Origin: Zygnema cylindricum | Taxonomy: Eukaryota; Streptophyta; Zygnematophyceae; Zygnematales; Zygnemataceae | Length of the DNA stretch: 59,676 bases | NCBI GenBank assembly: GCA_037447655.1 | Contig: JBBHKE010001302.1 | Location: forward strand, 64,001-123,676 | Direction of reading: 5' to 3' | In this document: positions 24,661 through 36,275 of the stretch, piece by piece | Position numbering within the stretch: position 1 is the stretch's first letter | How the letters are laid out: each line of letters begins with the position of its first letter | Made by a program: the position numbers and the translations under genes | The notes under the pieces: generated by a model | Told to the model about the DNA's origin: nothing | The model's database searches: none | The model's input: only the letters and a program-made list of their open reading frames with translations

Positions 24661-25469
24661 TTTCCACGTAGGTTGGGAAAAGCGCGTACTTTGTCGTACT
24701 GCAAGCTGTTCGACAGGTGGCGTGAGAGGAGTTATTATGACCGAGTTACGTACCACACGTGCTGGGGACGTAGCTTCCAAAGGTTTTGAAATTAAATTTG
24801 TAGATGGAAGGACCGAATCGTCACCAGTGACAATATAATTTGGCGCGTCCAAGACCGTCGCGTCATCAGTGATAGGAAATTTTGTCGCTTGAAGGACCGT
24901 CGCGTCATCGCAGCTTGATGTATAGTGGGAGGCGAATCGTCGGTAATCGCGGAGCGTAACAAGGAAAGTTTATCGTCGGAATTGGAGGAAGAGACAAAAT
25001 CTGTGGAAGGCGTAAAAACTGTAGAAATATGAGATATGTGAGGGTTTGAAGGGCGCGTATTTTGGGATGGGGTCAAAGGGGGCGTTAGCAAGGTGGTAAT
25101 AGAATTAGAAGGGACAGTTTTGTACGGAGGGAATAAACTAGGTACAGGAGTAATGGGAAAATCAGGTAGAAGTGTACGTATAAGGGGAGTCTCATGAAAA
25201 ATAACGTCACGAGTGGTGACAATGCGATGAGAAGAGGGGCACCAAATACGATATGCCTTGGAATTCGGGGAATATCCCACAAAAATTCCTCGCATAGCTC
25301 GAGGACCTAATTTACCATTGGAAGGGGGAAGGATTTTGAAGTATGCTTCGCACCCAAAAATGCGAAAATGGGAGACATCGGGTTTAGTTCCATGCCATGC
25401 TTCAAAAGGAGTTTTGTTAGAGAGAGAAGAGGTAGGAGAGCGATTACGAATATAAGAGGAAGTTAGCAA
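24661..25469 (-). pseudogene. Copia integrase C-terminal region and linker
   Basis: It starts with the conserved YIRNRSPTSSL and TPFEAWHGTKPDVSH, then FGCEAY and RGIFVGYS. A variable Ser/Thr/Pro-rich linker follows. It is one frame off the preceding integrase segment, with the shift near 25465. Confidence 0.88.
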
Positions 25470-26899
25470 GGCTTCCGCCCAAAAATGGAAAGGTAAAGAG
25501 GCAAAATGGAGAAGAGACGAGACATGTCAATGAGAGTGCGATTGAGACGTTCGGCATCACCATTTTGTTGGGGAGAATGAGGAGAGGTTTTGTGATGAAT
25601 AATACCATGTGTAAGTAAAAACTTCGAAAACTCATTGGAAACAAATTCCCCCCCATTATCCGTGCGAATTGTTTTAATGCGAGACGACAAGTGATTTTCG
25701 ACAAACGTTTTAAAATGTTGGAAATGGGTAAAAACCTCAGACTTATGACGCATAAAATAAACATGTGTAGAGCGAGAAAAATCATCAATAAAAGTGAGGA
25801 AATAAGATGCGCCACTAAGGCTTCGGATGGGAATAGGACCGCATACATCGCTATGAATGAGATCAAGGGGAGCCAAAGAGCGAGAAGAAGAAGAAGGAAA
25901 AGGTAAGCGAGGCATTTTTCCAAGAATACAACCATGACAAAAGTCAATCTTGTTTTCATTAAAAATATCGATGCCATTTACAAGCCCTTTTCCAAGGGAA
26001 GCTAGACTAGCACCATTAAGATGACCATATCGAAGATGCCATGTCAAAAAAGAGGAAGAAGAAGGAGAATGAGCTAAAGAAGCATGAGCAATATCATTAA
26101 AAAAAATTAAAAGATATAAGTTGCCCATTCTAGTCCCACTACCAATGAGATCCTTAGAGGAGGAAAAGAATTGAACGTGGGATTCAGTGATGACACCAAA
26201 ACTCCCATGGCGTAAAGCCGAACTAGCCGAAAAAAGATTCTTTTTGAGGTCAGGTACGAAATAAACTTTGTCCAATATGATTGGACGAGAGGCGTGCGAA
26301 CCGGATTTAATATGCACCTGTCCAACTAGAGTGGAGGTTAGAATCATATAATTACCCAAATAAATGCGTAGAGGAATGGAAAGGGGAACCTCATTAAGCA
26401 TTGTATCACGTTGAAAACACATGTGATGAGAAGCGTCTATGTCAATTAGCCAATCAGAAGGATTACCTGATTGCAAAACAGCATACCCATAGTCCACAGA
26501 GGGAAGTGGGGGAGGTATATTTGGGACAGGTATAATTGCAGGTGACGCATATCCGATATTTTGGTTGGATTGTGGAATAACATCAGGTGAAACCGGCCAG
26601 TTTGAAAGAGGATAGTAAAAGGGAGGAGTCGTGTACCACGGTGGCGGTGGGCCGTACGGCAAATTGAAGTCGACCGCCGCGTGCGCCGCATGACCAGGTG
26701 GCGGCGGGTAGGCGTGGGGATACGACAAGGACTTTGGATTTGGATTCGGCGTAGTAAGTCCCCGTGGTCCCCCAACTGTACGGTCTTTTTCGAGTTTTCT
26801 AGCCAATGCAGGACACACGTCGATAACGTGGTCAAGCTCTTTGCAGTATTTGCAAAAAAAATGAGATCCTGTAATCGGAGGTTTTTTGGGAGAAGACAC
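25463..26899 (-). pseudogene. Copia zinc knuckle, protease and integrase core
   Basis: A CCHC zinc knuckle (CKYCKELDHVIDVC) comes first. The protease active site reads DIDASHH where the family has D-S/T-G-A-SHH, so the catalytic triad is damaged. Integrase follows with its HHCC finger (HLRYGHL, then CHGC), catalytic Asp in HSDVCGP, second Asp in RTDNGGEF and Glu in GDAERLNRTL, all kept. The segment is open for 478 codons. Confidence 0.92.
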
Positions 26900-26908
26900 A
26901 AAAAACGC

Positions 26909-27568
26909 TTAACCATCATTAGAAACGACAGGGTTGTTAAGATTTAAGCTTGTCTCTTCATGTAACAAGCGATTAGTGAGATCTTGCAAAGTGACAGTGG
27001 ACATATCAGTACTAACTGTACTTGAAAAAGAGTTAAACGTGAGAGGTAATCCACCCAAAATTACACTTATGAGATCCTCATGAGTGATTGTGTAATTAAT
27101 GCATTTAAGTGGTCCAGCCAATGATTAAACTCTTTGAATAAATACAAGCATAGATTCAGATTTATCTTTTTGCGCGCTGTTCAACTGTCGACGTAAGGCC
27201 AATCGATGTGGCCAAGTGTCTGTTTTGTAGACGCGACACAAAATTTGCCATGCCTCATGAGAAGTTGTCGCCTCGCGAATTCGATTTGCAATCTGGCCGT
27301 CCAAGGAAAAGACAAGATGAGACAGCGCGACAGAATCTTTTTCAACCCATGAAGCGACATCTGTCTGAACAGCAGCAAAGGTGGCATCATCGGCGGCAAG
27401 AAAGACAGGCACCGTGACATGTCCATTAATGTTTCCCCAAATTTTTTCAAAAGAAAACGAATGATGGATTTGAAACTTCCTGTCATAGAAATTTTCACCA
27501 TGAAATTTCGGCACAGAGTTTGAGACAGACGAAGGGCTAGGCCCATAACCTATTGAATGTGATGCCAT
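26909..27568 (-). pseudogene. Copia gag (UBN2-type)
   Basis: It begins MASHSIGYG and includes the capsid-like EAWQILCRVYKT and LILH-type 'ISVILGGLPLTFNSF' words typical of copia gag. Stops at about 27122 and 26910 break the frame into three. Confidence 0.85.
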
Positions 27569-27642
27569 AAAAGGCTGAAAAGATTAATATGTCGAAATAT
27601 CAAGAAAAGCCAAAAAAAAAGAAAAACACTGAGATAAAACGA

Positions 27643-27747
27643 TAAGACCGATAACGATATATCGAGCCAATATATCGATTATCGGGAACCCGAAAAATGT
27701 CCATATCGGTTATCCGTAAATGCTTAACGATACACAACACTACAAAA
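27643..27747. repeat. Dispersed CGATAT-rich repeat, copy 2
   Basis: It contains cgatatatcgagccaatata, then cccgaaaaatg, catatcggttat and a terminal cgatacacaacacta. The copy at 34045-34147 is about 85% alike by eye. It truncates the copia leader. Confidence 0.8.
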
Positions 27748-28166
27748 TAGAGTTACTGTAACACCAGTTTTTGTTTCTTTACACTACTGGCGATACACGC
27801 CGTACACTTCTCGCTGATGGAAGTTGACCAAGCTTAAAGTCAATGCGTGTGACGCACTTTTGAAGGTTTGAAGCTCCTCGCCAATAGGAGCAGCCCGATG
27901 ACAAGCAAAAGGGTGCCACGCAGTTTTTCCACGCGCCGACGCGCCGACCATTATGATGCCTGGTTTAAACTCGAGTGACTGTATCGTCGTCGTGATTTGA
28001 TTCGTGTGAGGATCACCACGGAGGGAAAGGGAAGATTCCCACCGAGGGGATTCCCGTTGGTGAGATCCCGACACGTACAGTGTTTGACGGCTGCCCGCCC
28101 ATCGGAATCAGGGAAGCACTTTTTACAAACGTCACGTTCATTGCAAGCGTCTACGTCGTCATAAGG
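27748..28166. other. Unassigned, no gene seen
   Basis: A 96-codon minus-strand frame (27784-28074) has no recognisable domain and no splice context I can support. Confidence 0.4.
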
Positions 28167-28703
28167 TACACCGCCAATCTCTATTAGCGTGGTGTACGCT
28201 AATTTCGTCCCGTTTTTTTTTTTCTATTGTCCATTAGCGTAGTTCATTCTATTATTTTCTTTACTCTATTTAGGGTTAAATTTTTAGTACCATACAAAAC
28301 GGAAGTACGTGATCATTTAATTAGTGTGGTGTACGGATAGTGTCAGACCGTACAAAATTGTACCTTTTTAAGTGAAAAAGTATAATTAATGAGTTTTAGT
28401 AGCCGCGCACGCATGAGAATGTGTGCTCTAAAAAGGGGATATAATCGGGTTGTCAAATATTAGTTCGCACATATTCGTCCAGCAACCACGTTTCGACCGT
28501 GTGAACGTACGATTTGTCAGATTCTGTACGAATACCTATATTAGTGTACTGACATTTTTTTTTTCAAATACCCAAATTGTAATTATTAAACAATTAGAAT
28601 GTATGTTTTTTTTCAAAATTTTCAAATTCTTAATTAGCGTAAACCACGGTAATTATTCTTATTCGCTAAAGAAAATTCTACGCTAATAGCGATTGGCGGT
28701 GTA
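28167..28703. mobile_element. 537-bp long-form element of the CACCG family
   Basis: Ends TACACCGCCAATCTCTATTA and AATAGCGATTGGCGGTGTA are inverted, and the flanking AGG/CCT extends the match. The AT-rich interior includes ttagtgtggtgtacggatag, also found near 10610 and 11090, so this is a larger subfamily than the ~220-bp MITEs. Confidence 0.7.
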
Positions 28704-29035
28704 CCTCATAGAACAAAAACCGTGCAAGCTTGAACGGGGAAGTCGGTTGACCCTCGTTGACTACCGAATCCAAAAGTTTAAACGACAAAACCAAGTCTAA
28801 TTACGTTTGGTTAGAGTTGTGTATCGAAGCCAGAAGTCGCAAATGTCAAAATTTTAGATAACCGAAATCGACCGTTCTTTTTTTTTTAAATCTGAGTGCC
28901 CAACGCCCGACCAGGTTATGTCACGCTCCAATATTGTTAACCGTTAACCGAAACGAGTTTACGAAAATAAAAGTTAACCGAAACTCGATTTCTCGCGACT
29001 AACCGTGCCCTCCCGTAACCGAAAAAGTACAAAAT

Positions 29036-29714
29036 TACAACGCTCATTGTTATTAGTGTTAAGCATTTATTACACCGCGAATCGTAATTATCAAAAATAA
29101 ATAATTAATGTTATCCATTATAATTTATATATTTTCGTTTTAAAAAACAAAAAATCACTTTAGTTTATCAATAACTCTAATTTGAGTTTCTGTCCGTAAT
29201 AATTATCCGCATATAATATCGTTTAGGTACACATACAAAATTTGACAAACGTACAATTTCACGTCATTATGACGTTTGTACTACACGGTTTGTGAAAACG
29301 TAGTTACATCATAACGACATGTATTGAATCATTTTTTGTACTTTTTTCGTTAATGCAATACAATTTTGCACGGTCAAACACCGACCGTAAGCCACACTAT
29401 TTAAAACGGCACTATATTATATTTGTTAACACTTATTTGAAAAGTACCTTAAATAATGTAAAGAAAATTTTAGAGTTATTTACTCTTTTTAAGGTTTTTG
29501 GGTCAAAATTTGTGGTGACGAAATTAGCGTCAATAACGCTAATTACGTTTCGCGGTGTAGTGTTAATGGAAAATTATGAACTATAATATTATTTAATGCA
29601 AGGAGACGTGGCAGGTTATAGTCCATGTCTTTAAATAATGTTGTTAACTATATTTTGCGATTTTGGGCTATAAGTAGTAGCGACTTATTAACACTAATAA
29701 CAATGAGTGGCGTA
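29036..29714. mobile_element. Outer inverted-repeat element of a nested pair
   Basis: The left end contains TCATTGTTATTAGTGTTAA and the right end its inverse TTAACACTAATAACAATGA. Both carry the family's subterminal words but a changed tip. The element at 29071-29559 is contained within it. Confidence 0.6.
29071..29559. mobile_element. Inner inverted-repeat element (489 bp) nested in 29036-29714
   Basis: Ends TACACCGCGAATCGTAATTA and TAATTACGTTTCGCGGTGTA are TA-flanked and inverted. The AT-rich interior is non-coding. A left end of the same variant occurs alone at 10922. Confidence 0.7.
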
Positions 29715-31323
29715 GTGGTACATCTCCCTTTGCAAAAAAAAAAAATCGTATACCTCTTCTTTTTCCTATTTTGTCTTTTTTAAATCTCCTTTTACGAATA
29801 TTGTTTTCCCTCGACAATCACCTCCCTCAAGAGATTTGTTCCTAATTTTGCGTGTAACTATTAGATTGATTTTTAGACTCTTATATTAATGTTTAAACTG
29901 TTATGTTAATGTTTATTCTCTCGCAAATCTTAATTTTTCGCCACAATTTTCGGTCGGCTTTTCTTTCGACTACAATACTATGTTATGAATTATGCGAAAG
30001 TTTTAATTATGTGTGTTAAAAAAAAAAAAATTGCTTTTCACATAGAAAAAAAAATAGCAAACAACACATTGTGATGAGCAAAAAAAAACAAAAAACATTT
30101 TGTAGTATCAAATATAGAAATCATAAAATCACAACCTCGTCCTATTTCGACTCTATTATACAAATTTTCAACCTCAAACTTAAAAATTACACAAAATCAA
30201 TAAATTTAAATGTGGTATAAATACTGCGCTTTGGTAATTTGGTAAAAAATAATATAAATATATTAACAAAACAAGTTATAATGGCATATGCATTAACGCC
30301 ATCCTAAATGGAATTCAAAATAAATCATACCTCAACCGTCGACCATCGAAAAAGGTTGAAGGTCCTCGCAACACATCAACGCCACCATTTTCGCGGTTTT
30401 TACAACAAGCCACAAAACCTCCTCCCTTTACTATGTATTATTTGATGTTTTATTTTCATAGACATGTTCAATTTTTTTCCAACAACTATAAGTGGTCGTG
30501 CTTTCTTTTACTAGGTAATACTGAGCGATTTCACCGTTTTTTTCTTTTTGAAGTTCGTTTTGGATTGTAGTGTTAAGAGAAGCGCAAATGTTTTTCTCCA
30601 TTTTGGTGTATGACTAGGTTTTGTTTGAATTGTGGTCAAGTTTTTCTAACTTAAATAGCATTTCCATTTATTGATTTATTGTTTGAAACATGTGAGTAAG
30701 CTAATTATTAGGATTTATCTTGAGGAATTGTCGTAAAAAATTGATTTCCGCTGATTTATTAACTACTAATGACTACATGTAGCGTGACATTGACATAATA
30801 ATATGATACATTTGTAGAAACACGGTATAAAACGCATAATCGGCACTTTGCAATAATGTACGATATATGAGTAAGCCAATAATTACGACCTGTGGCTTTA
30901 TATTGATATACTAAATTTACATATTTTTGGAAAAACCGCATAAAGTGCATAATTAACACTTTACAATATATTACGATTTGCGGCCTTTTTTGTAAGATTC
31001 GCGTAATGAATAGTGTTAGTACCATGTCAGATTTGCGACGCTAATCATGATGTCACGCACTTCCACGATACCAAAAGTACAAGTACAATAATGTCAGAAA
31101 AAAAAGTACAAAAATTTCAATTTTTTTCGTTTTTTGCTTGACCGACACTAACCGTTTTTTTTTTTTTTTTCTGTGGGCTGACCGCCTGCATCCGCCCGAC
31201 CTCCCAAACTTGGCAACCGAATCCGTTCCGCGATCAGCGCGGGCAGTCGATTAACGGTCGGTCACGGTTTCGGTTGACCATTTGCGACCTCGCAGACAGT
31301 TGAGGGGCGGACGGGCGGCAGAG
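29715..31323. other. AT-rich sequence, no gene seen
   Basis: There are several poly-A/T runs and short frames only. Two partly similar blocks at about 30785-30880 and 30880-30980 (cataat..gcacttt, tacgat, attacga) suggest an old duplication. A high-CG block lies at about 31180-31320. Confidence 0.4.
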
Positions 31324-31526
31324 TACACAGTGAATCGCTATTAGTGTTGATGTTTTTTTTCGCCACTTAAAACATCTTTTCTCCGTACACACTTGTCCGA
31401 TGGTGGATTTGAAAGTGGCAATTGAAAGGTAAGATTCTCAGCTTCCGATTGGCGATATCAAATTGATAATAAGACAAATTTGTACGGAGAAAAGATATCA
31501 TTAACCCTAATAGCAATACACGGTGT
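31324..31526. mobile_element. MITE of the CACCGTGAATCGC family (~200-bp subfamily)
   Basis: The left end is TACACAGTGAATCGCTATTA and the right end is TAATAGCAATACACGGTG, followed by TG instead of TA. The interior has the full nested palindrome: acttaaaacatcttttctcc, cacacttgtccga, and the mirrored gacaaatttgtacggagaaa. Confidence 0.8.
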
Positions 31527-31851
31527 GTTGTAGCGGTTTGTTCAGTTTAGTTCTTAGTCTATTTTATTTTGTACTATATTGTATTTTGCTTCGCACTATC
31601 GACACGATATCCATGTCGACCCGTAACGCACTTTTATTTACACCGTCGGTTTGGGACCGGTACGATACACCGTGTATCGCTAATAGGATAAAAAAAAAAT
31701 CTCTACTTAAAACATCTTTTCTCCATTACACACTTTCCGATTTTCAATTTAAGACCGCCAATCAGAATTTGAAAACGTTACCATTCAATCGCAACCGTTA
31801 GATCCACAATCCAACAAGTGTGTATAAAGAAAACATGTTTTAAGAGAAAAA

Positions 31852-32120
31852 AATAATAGTTGCGGGCGACCTGGTGCTTTGCACTTTGGTTGCTAAGGGT
31901 CTGTCGTTGTACATGTGGATCAATGGAGCGTTACAATTTGTCTAGGAGTTACAAGTACTCCTTCACGTATCAATCCGTTTACGATAGTGTACGGATATTG
32001 AGAACACGACAACGTGGCGTGATGTGACGGGATCGCACGCGCAAAAATGAAAAGTAAAATCTTGCAAATTACTCTACCGGTATTGATAACACGACATTTT
32101 GGCGTGACACTGTATTTATC
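31852..32120. repeat. Dispersed repeat, copy 2 (related to 20938-21480)
   Basis: It starts aatagttgcgggcgacctgg and shares ordered words with the copy at 20938, but is shorter and lacks some middle segments. Confidence 0.6.
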
Positions 32121-32218
32121 TGGCCGTTTATCATACCATTACAACCACGCACATTATAACAAATAGGATTGTACCACATGTCTCTTTTCATTATTTGAAA
32201 CTTGGAACATGACAAAGC

Positions 32219-32380
32219 CAATCAAAACTCAAATCACTAAACGGCTCACGATCTTACACAAAAAAAATCGATTATCAATTATCGTTGTCATCAGAGACGC
32301 CAATCAAAACTCAAAACACTCAACGGCTCAAGATCTTACACAAAAAACATCGACGATCAATTATCGTTGTCACCAGAGAC
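32219..32380. repeat. 81-bp tandem duplication
   Basis: Two adjacent units begin ccaatcaaaactcaaa and end gtcatcagagacg or gtcaccagagacg, with a few substitutions between them. Confidence 0.85.
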
Positions 32381-32616
32381 GAATGCGACTAGAATGCTTT
32401 TCCCTTTTATAATCTAAAAGGGCAAAGCAAAAAACATTAACACTAATAGTGATTCACAGTATACTTGAATGTAACCGATATGGTTCTGTGCCGCATATAT
32501 TTTTCACCGTCGGTTTGGGTAGGTAATCTGGTTGACTTTTGACCGCAGGTTGTTTTCTATTGTATGTTTCTGTACGTTCCTTGATTTCGTTCCGTATTGA
32601 AGCTCAATTCTTCCTA

Positions 32617-32764
32617 GCATAGTCGTACAAGACGACATACCGTTTAACGTGTTCGAGGGTTATGTTTTTTTTCCGCCACTTCAAACTTTGTCATAGTCGT
32701 ACAAGACGGCACACCGTTTAACATGTTCGGGGGTTACGTTTTTTTTTCGCCACTTCAAACTTTT
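32617..32764. repeat. 74-bp tandem duplication
   Basis: Two adjacent units contain catagtcgtacaagacg, then accgtttaac and cgccacttcaaactt. The last word resembles the subterminal 'cgccacttaaaac' of the MITE family. Confidence 0.8.
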
Positions 32765-32948
32765 TTCCTTTTAGGAGAACATGTCAGGTGAGTGTGTATT
32801 GTTTTTCAATCTCAGCCGTCGATTAGCTTTCAGATTAACCTCTTCATGTTGGAAAGATGTCAATGGTAGTAGCGTTACATGGTGTAGTTTCGGTCCGTTA
32901 ATTATGTCTTGTCAGTTTGGGTCCAACAGTTTCATTTTATCGTTACTA

Positions 32949-33174
32949 TACACCGTGAATCGCTATTAGTGTTCATATTTATTTTTGCCACATAAAACAA
33001 CTTTTCTCCGCACACACTTGTCCGATTTTCAATTTGAGACTGCCAATCGGAAGCTGAGAAGCTTACCTTTCAATTGCAACCGTGGGATCCACAATCCGAC
33101 AAGTGTGTACGGAGAAATTTTTTTTTAACCCGAGAAAAATAGTTTAACACGATATTAATAGTTAGTCTTGTGTA
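32949..33174. mobile_element. MITE of the CACCGTGAATCGC family
   Basis: The left end TACACCGTGAATCGCTATTA is intact. The right end is degraded (attaatagttagtcttgtgta). The internal palindrome is well kept: cacacacttgtccgattt, with aatccgacaagtgtgtacgg on the other arm. Confidence 0.75.
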
Positions 33175-33424
33175 TCGGTAAAAAGACTTATGGCGATAAC
33201 ACCGATACCGAAAGTTATCAGTTATCGAACGGTTAGGTTCGGATATATCGCTCCGAAACCAACAAATTCTATATCAGCGAGAACTTTAAAATCATATAGT
33301 ATGCAAACAATAGTACTTTATAACATACTGTATTAAACTTTTGACTATATATAGCGTGGCATGCCACGTATAAGAATCTGTTCCGTATCTGTTTAACTGA
33401 AATTTATTACGACCAACGCAACAT

Positions 33425-33560
33425 ACACTGGACGGTTAACTGAACATAAATTTTACGTGAACGTACGAAATTTTTCTACCAAACTGCTGAACATGGAACG
33501 TACGGAATTGTACCGACAAACTAGTGAACATGGAACGGGAAAAGAATGGCGGACACAAAG
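33425..33560. repeat. GTAC-rich dispersed repeat, copy 2
   Basis: It carries the same word order as 8160-8410. The 'ctg..gaacatggaacg' word also occurs twice inside this copy. Confidence 0.55.
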
Positions 33561-33984
33561 TACAACGGACGCAAAAGAACATTTGACGCGCCGCCGGAAT
33601 CGAATGGACAATTTTAAATGAGAAAATACGAGTGGACGGCCAACGTGAGCGCCATCATCCCGGAATGTCTCTTTTGGCGGCTTATGCCAAAAAAGTCGAA
33701 AGATTGACGCGTGGCAAATCTCTAGTGGATCCCAAGGAAGAAATGGAGAAAGCCATGGCGTAGGATGTGCAAGGTATATCGTTTTTACTGGAGTTGTACG
33801 AAAGCCGTACAGACCTTATGGCGCCCACCGTACTTCAGCTGTAAAAATATACGATGCAGTGATCTGATTGGTATACACCTTTAGTAGATAGGGGTTATGA
33901 GTAGGGCGCGTCTGAGGAATAATACGTTAAGTTGAGTGTACTGGCCGTACATTTATTTGTACAGTTCGAATAGATATCGTCTAT

Positions 33985-34168
33985 AGTTATTGTTATCGGT
34001 ATTACCGCCGATAATAAACGATAAATATTGGTTGTTTATCGACAATAACAATGATAGCGATATATCGTACCAATATATCGATTATTGGCTACCCGAAAAA
34101 TGACCCATATCGGTTATAGACAAATCCTTATCGATACACAACACTATTAATAGCGATTCACGGTGTAG
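33985..34168. repeat. Dispersed CGATAT-rich repeat, copy 3, ending in a MITE terminus
   Basis: It matches 27643-27747 closely (cgatatatcgtaccaatata, cccgaaaaatga, cgatacacaacacta). It is followed at once by a right-type MITE end (AATAGCGATTCACGGTGTA, 34150-34168). Confidence 0.75.
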
Positions 34169-34934
34169 TTCTTGGATTTTTTTTTTCGCAAATGTCATTG
34201 CTTTGGAAAGGAATAGCCTTACGTCACAAGGAGCTAAGAAGTACAAGATCCGTACAAAGATGCTACGATTTAACTAGGAATGTCTTTGACCGGCTTTGAC
34301 TATTTTTGAATAACCGTCCCGTTAGCCTTTTCCCGCACCCATCATTCACATTGTTGGGTTTAACCGAGACAGTCAAATACATAAAATGTTTTATGTTACA
34401 CAAGGTATGTGTCTGTGCAACAGTAACCGATCTTGCATAATTTGTCTTGTAGTGAAAATTCTCCGTACTAAATAAGTACGATTTTTTCAAATTCGAGTCA
34501 ATTCTAAAGCCTAATTTGAGTCCTCCCTTGGACTTTGATTTCACATAAAAAAAAAACCGTGTTGTATTTTTTCGAAACAAAAAAATATTTTTAAGGAAAA
34601 CTCATATCATACTATCACACTTTTTGTCTTAGCGAAGGAGGCATGGAGAAGAGAGAACAAGGGGAAAAACAAAGACCACCCTAAATGTTGGAAACGTACA
34701 TCATCAAGCGATACAAAAGAAGTGTACTGATATCATCTCAATTACATCACATGACGAGATCACGAGATGCGTCAAAAGGGTGCGCCGTCGGATCTGAGTC
34801 TTGTCTTGCCACGTCACACATTTTAGACTTTGGCAGTCGATATAACATATGCAGGTGCGTCAAAACAGTCGTTGTTCGTCTTTTGAAAAAATACGTGACA
34901 ACGTGTAATTTGCTCATATATAAAAAAATTAAAT

Positions 34935-35140
34935 GTAAGCAAAAAGATAAGTAAACACAAAAGAATGAATCGTAGGCGAAAACCATTTGTTAATGTTTGA
35001 AGGAATGAAATATAGGCAAAAAGATTCTTTGATATAAAATAGTATGAAATATAGGCAAAAATACTTGTTAATATAAAAAAAAATGAAATGTAGGCAAAAA
35101 GATTCGTCCGTATAAAAAAATATTGAAATGACGACAAAAA
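34935..35140. repeat. ~50-bp AT-rich minisatellite
   Basis: Four to five units carry gaaatataggcaaaaagatt or gaaatgtaggcaaaaagatt, followed by a variable poly-A-rich spacer with gttaatataaaa. Confidence 0.8.
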
Positions 35141-35398
35141 TAGAAGTTATAAAGACGCTTTGTACTCAGTTGGTCATCCGTGAATTCTAATGGAGTAGCT
35201 GTCGAGAGTAAAGACAACCAACTTTGTGACAAATTTGTGTTTGAGTTAATAACATTGCTATTCGCACATTATGTGACAAAAAAACTTGTCAATAAGTCAT
35301 ATCGTATAAAACAAAAGAGGATATAAAATAAAAATGTACTTAATATCATACACGTGTCTTGACAAGTGCTTGAATTTTGTAGATTTGACGAAAGCTTG

Positions 35399-35475
35399 TA
35401 AACCCTAAAAAACCCTGAAAACCCCTAAAACCCTAAAAACCCTAAAAACCCTAAAAAAACCTAAAAAAACCCCAT
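35399..35475. repeat. Interstitial telomere-like CCCTAAAA(A) array
   Basis: About nine imperfect units of accctaaaa vary in A-run length. It resembles plant-type telomere repeats but is short, degenerate and flanked by ordinary sequence on both sides, so it is not a chromosome end. Confidence 0.75.
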
Positions 35476-35616
35476 ATACTCCAAGGGTTATAGAGAGTTT
35501 TACGTTTCGGTAAAAAAATTATTTCGATAACCGCAATAATTGATATTAGCAATTATATTAGTAACATATTTATATTTTTATTTCATTTTTATTTGAGATA
35601 TTATCGGCTATCAAAC

Positions 35617-35950
35617 TATTAGTTTTAGGCACTCACCCTAGCCCCTAGCCGAGGGTTAGGGTAGATACACCTAAAACATACACTAAAAGGGGTACTGTTA
35701 TGTGCCTCTGATCAGGTTTTCTATTTGTTGTCCTTGCAGCCTCTTAGAGAAATCAAAGCTGAAGTCCATGTGGACTCACTGCTCGGATTCACCTGCGCTC
35801 AACTTCTCTTCTCTAGGGACACTGAAGACAACACGGAGCACCACTTTGCAGTGGGCCCATAACCTATTAGTTTTAGGCACTCACCCTAGCCCTTGGCCGA
35901 GGGTTAGGGTAGATACACCTAAAACATACACTAGAAGGGGTGCCGTTAAG
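35617..35950. repeat. 85-bp direct repeats around a ~165-bp spacer
   Basis: Both copies (about 35617-35702 and 35866-35950) start tattagttttaggcactcac and end in an aaggggt purine block. Each holds an inverted pair, accctagccc and gggttagggt. The spacer begins after a good acceptor-like ttgttgtccttgcag and has an open frame up to the 'gtgggcccataa' word, which also marks the LTR family at 57425. Confidence 0.7.
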
Positions 35951-36275
35951 TGCTTCACAAGAGTTTAGAGATGGGAGTAGAAATAGATGTAGACACTAGA
36001 GCAGGCAGATTTAAACAGCTTTCAATAGGATAAATAAGGTAGGAATTACAATTGTCTCTTGGACATTTGCTAACTAATAAAGCTGCATTCTTCTCTTATG
36101 ACTATGTCTAATTTTTATGATCTATGTGATCTGTGATATCTATCTACGTTGTGTTTCTATCAATAAAATACTAAACACCATTGCCTAAACAAATTGCTAT
36201 CTTGTGATGTGTGAGAGAGATAGATCTCTTCCTATGCTTTGCTCACTATATAAGCATGTGCACTCCTATCCAATA
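35951..36275. other. Possible LTR-like remnant or spacer
   Basis: A TATA-like tcactatataagcatg lies at about 36241-36256. With the purine-rich aaggggt next to the direct repeats, this could be a plus-strand LTR fragment. No second copy is present to confirm it. Confidence 0.25.

Larger units (their letters stand above)
22553..27640 (-). mobile_element. Decayed Ty1/copia LTR retrotransposon
   Basis: The minus strand reads gag, zinc knuckle, protease, integrase, RT, RNase H, which is the copia order. About six stops or frameshifts break the polyprotein. A polypurine tract (23021-23033) abuts a presumed 3' LTR start TGTTGAAATAC at 23020. The leader and first gag codons (MASHSI) near 27553-27640 recur at 22553-22645, beyond that LTR, as if a second tandem copy had been lost after its first codons. 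To the right the leader is cut by the CGATAT-type repeat at 27643, and no 5' LTR is visible. Confidence 0.9.
31666..32464. mobile_element. Split MITE with later insertions
   Basis: A left end TACACCGTGTATCGCTAATA at 31666 starts a copy whose palindromic core runs to about 31850. There it meets the unrelated repeat of 31852-32120. A right end AATAGTGATTCACAGTATA occurs at about 32446-32464. One MITE split by another repeat, or two half-copies, would both fit. Confidence 0.5.
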
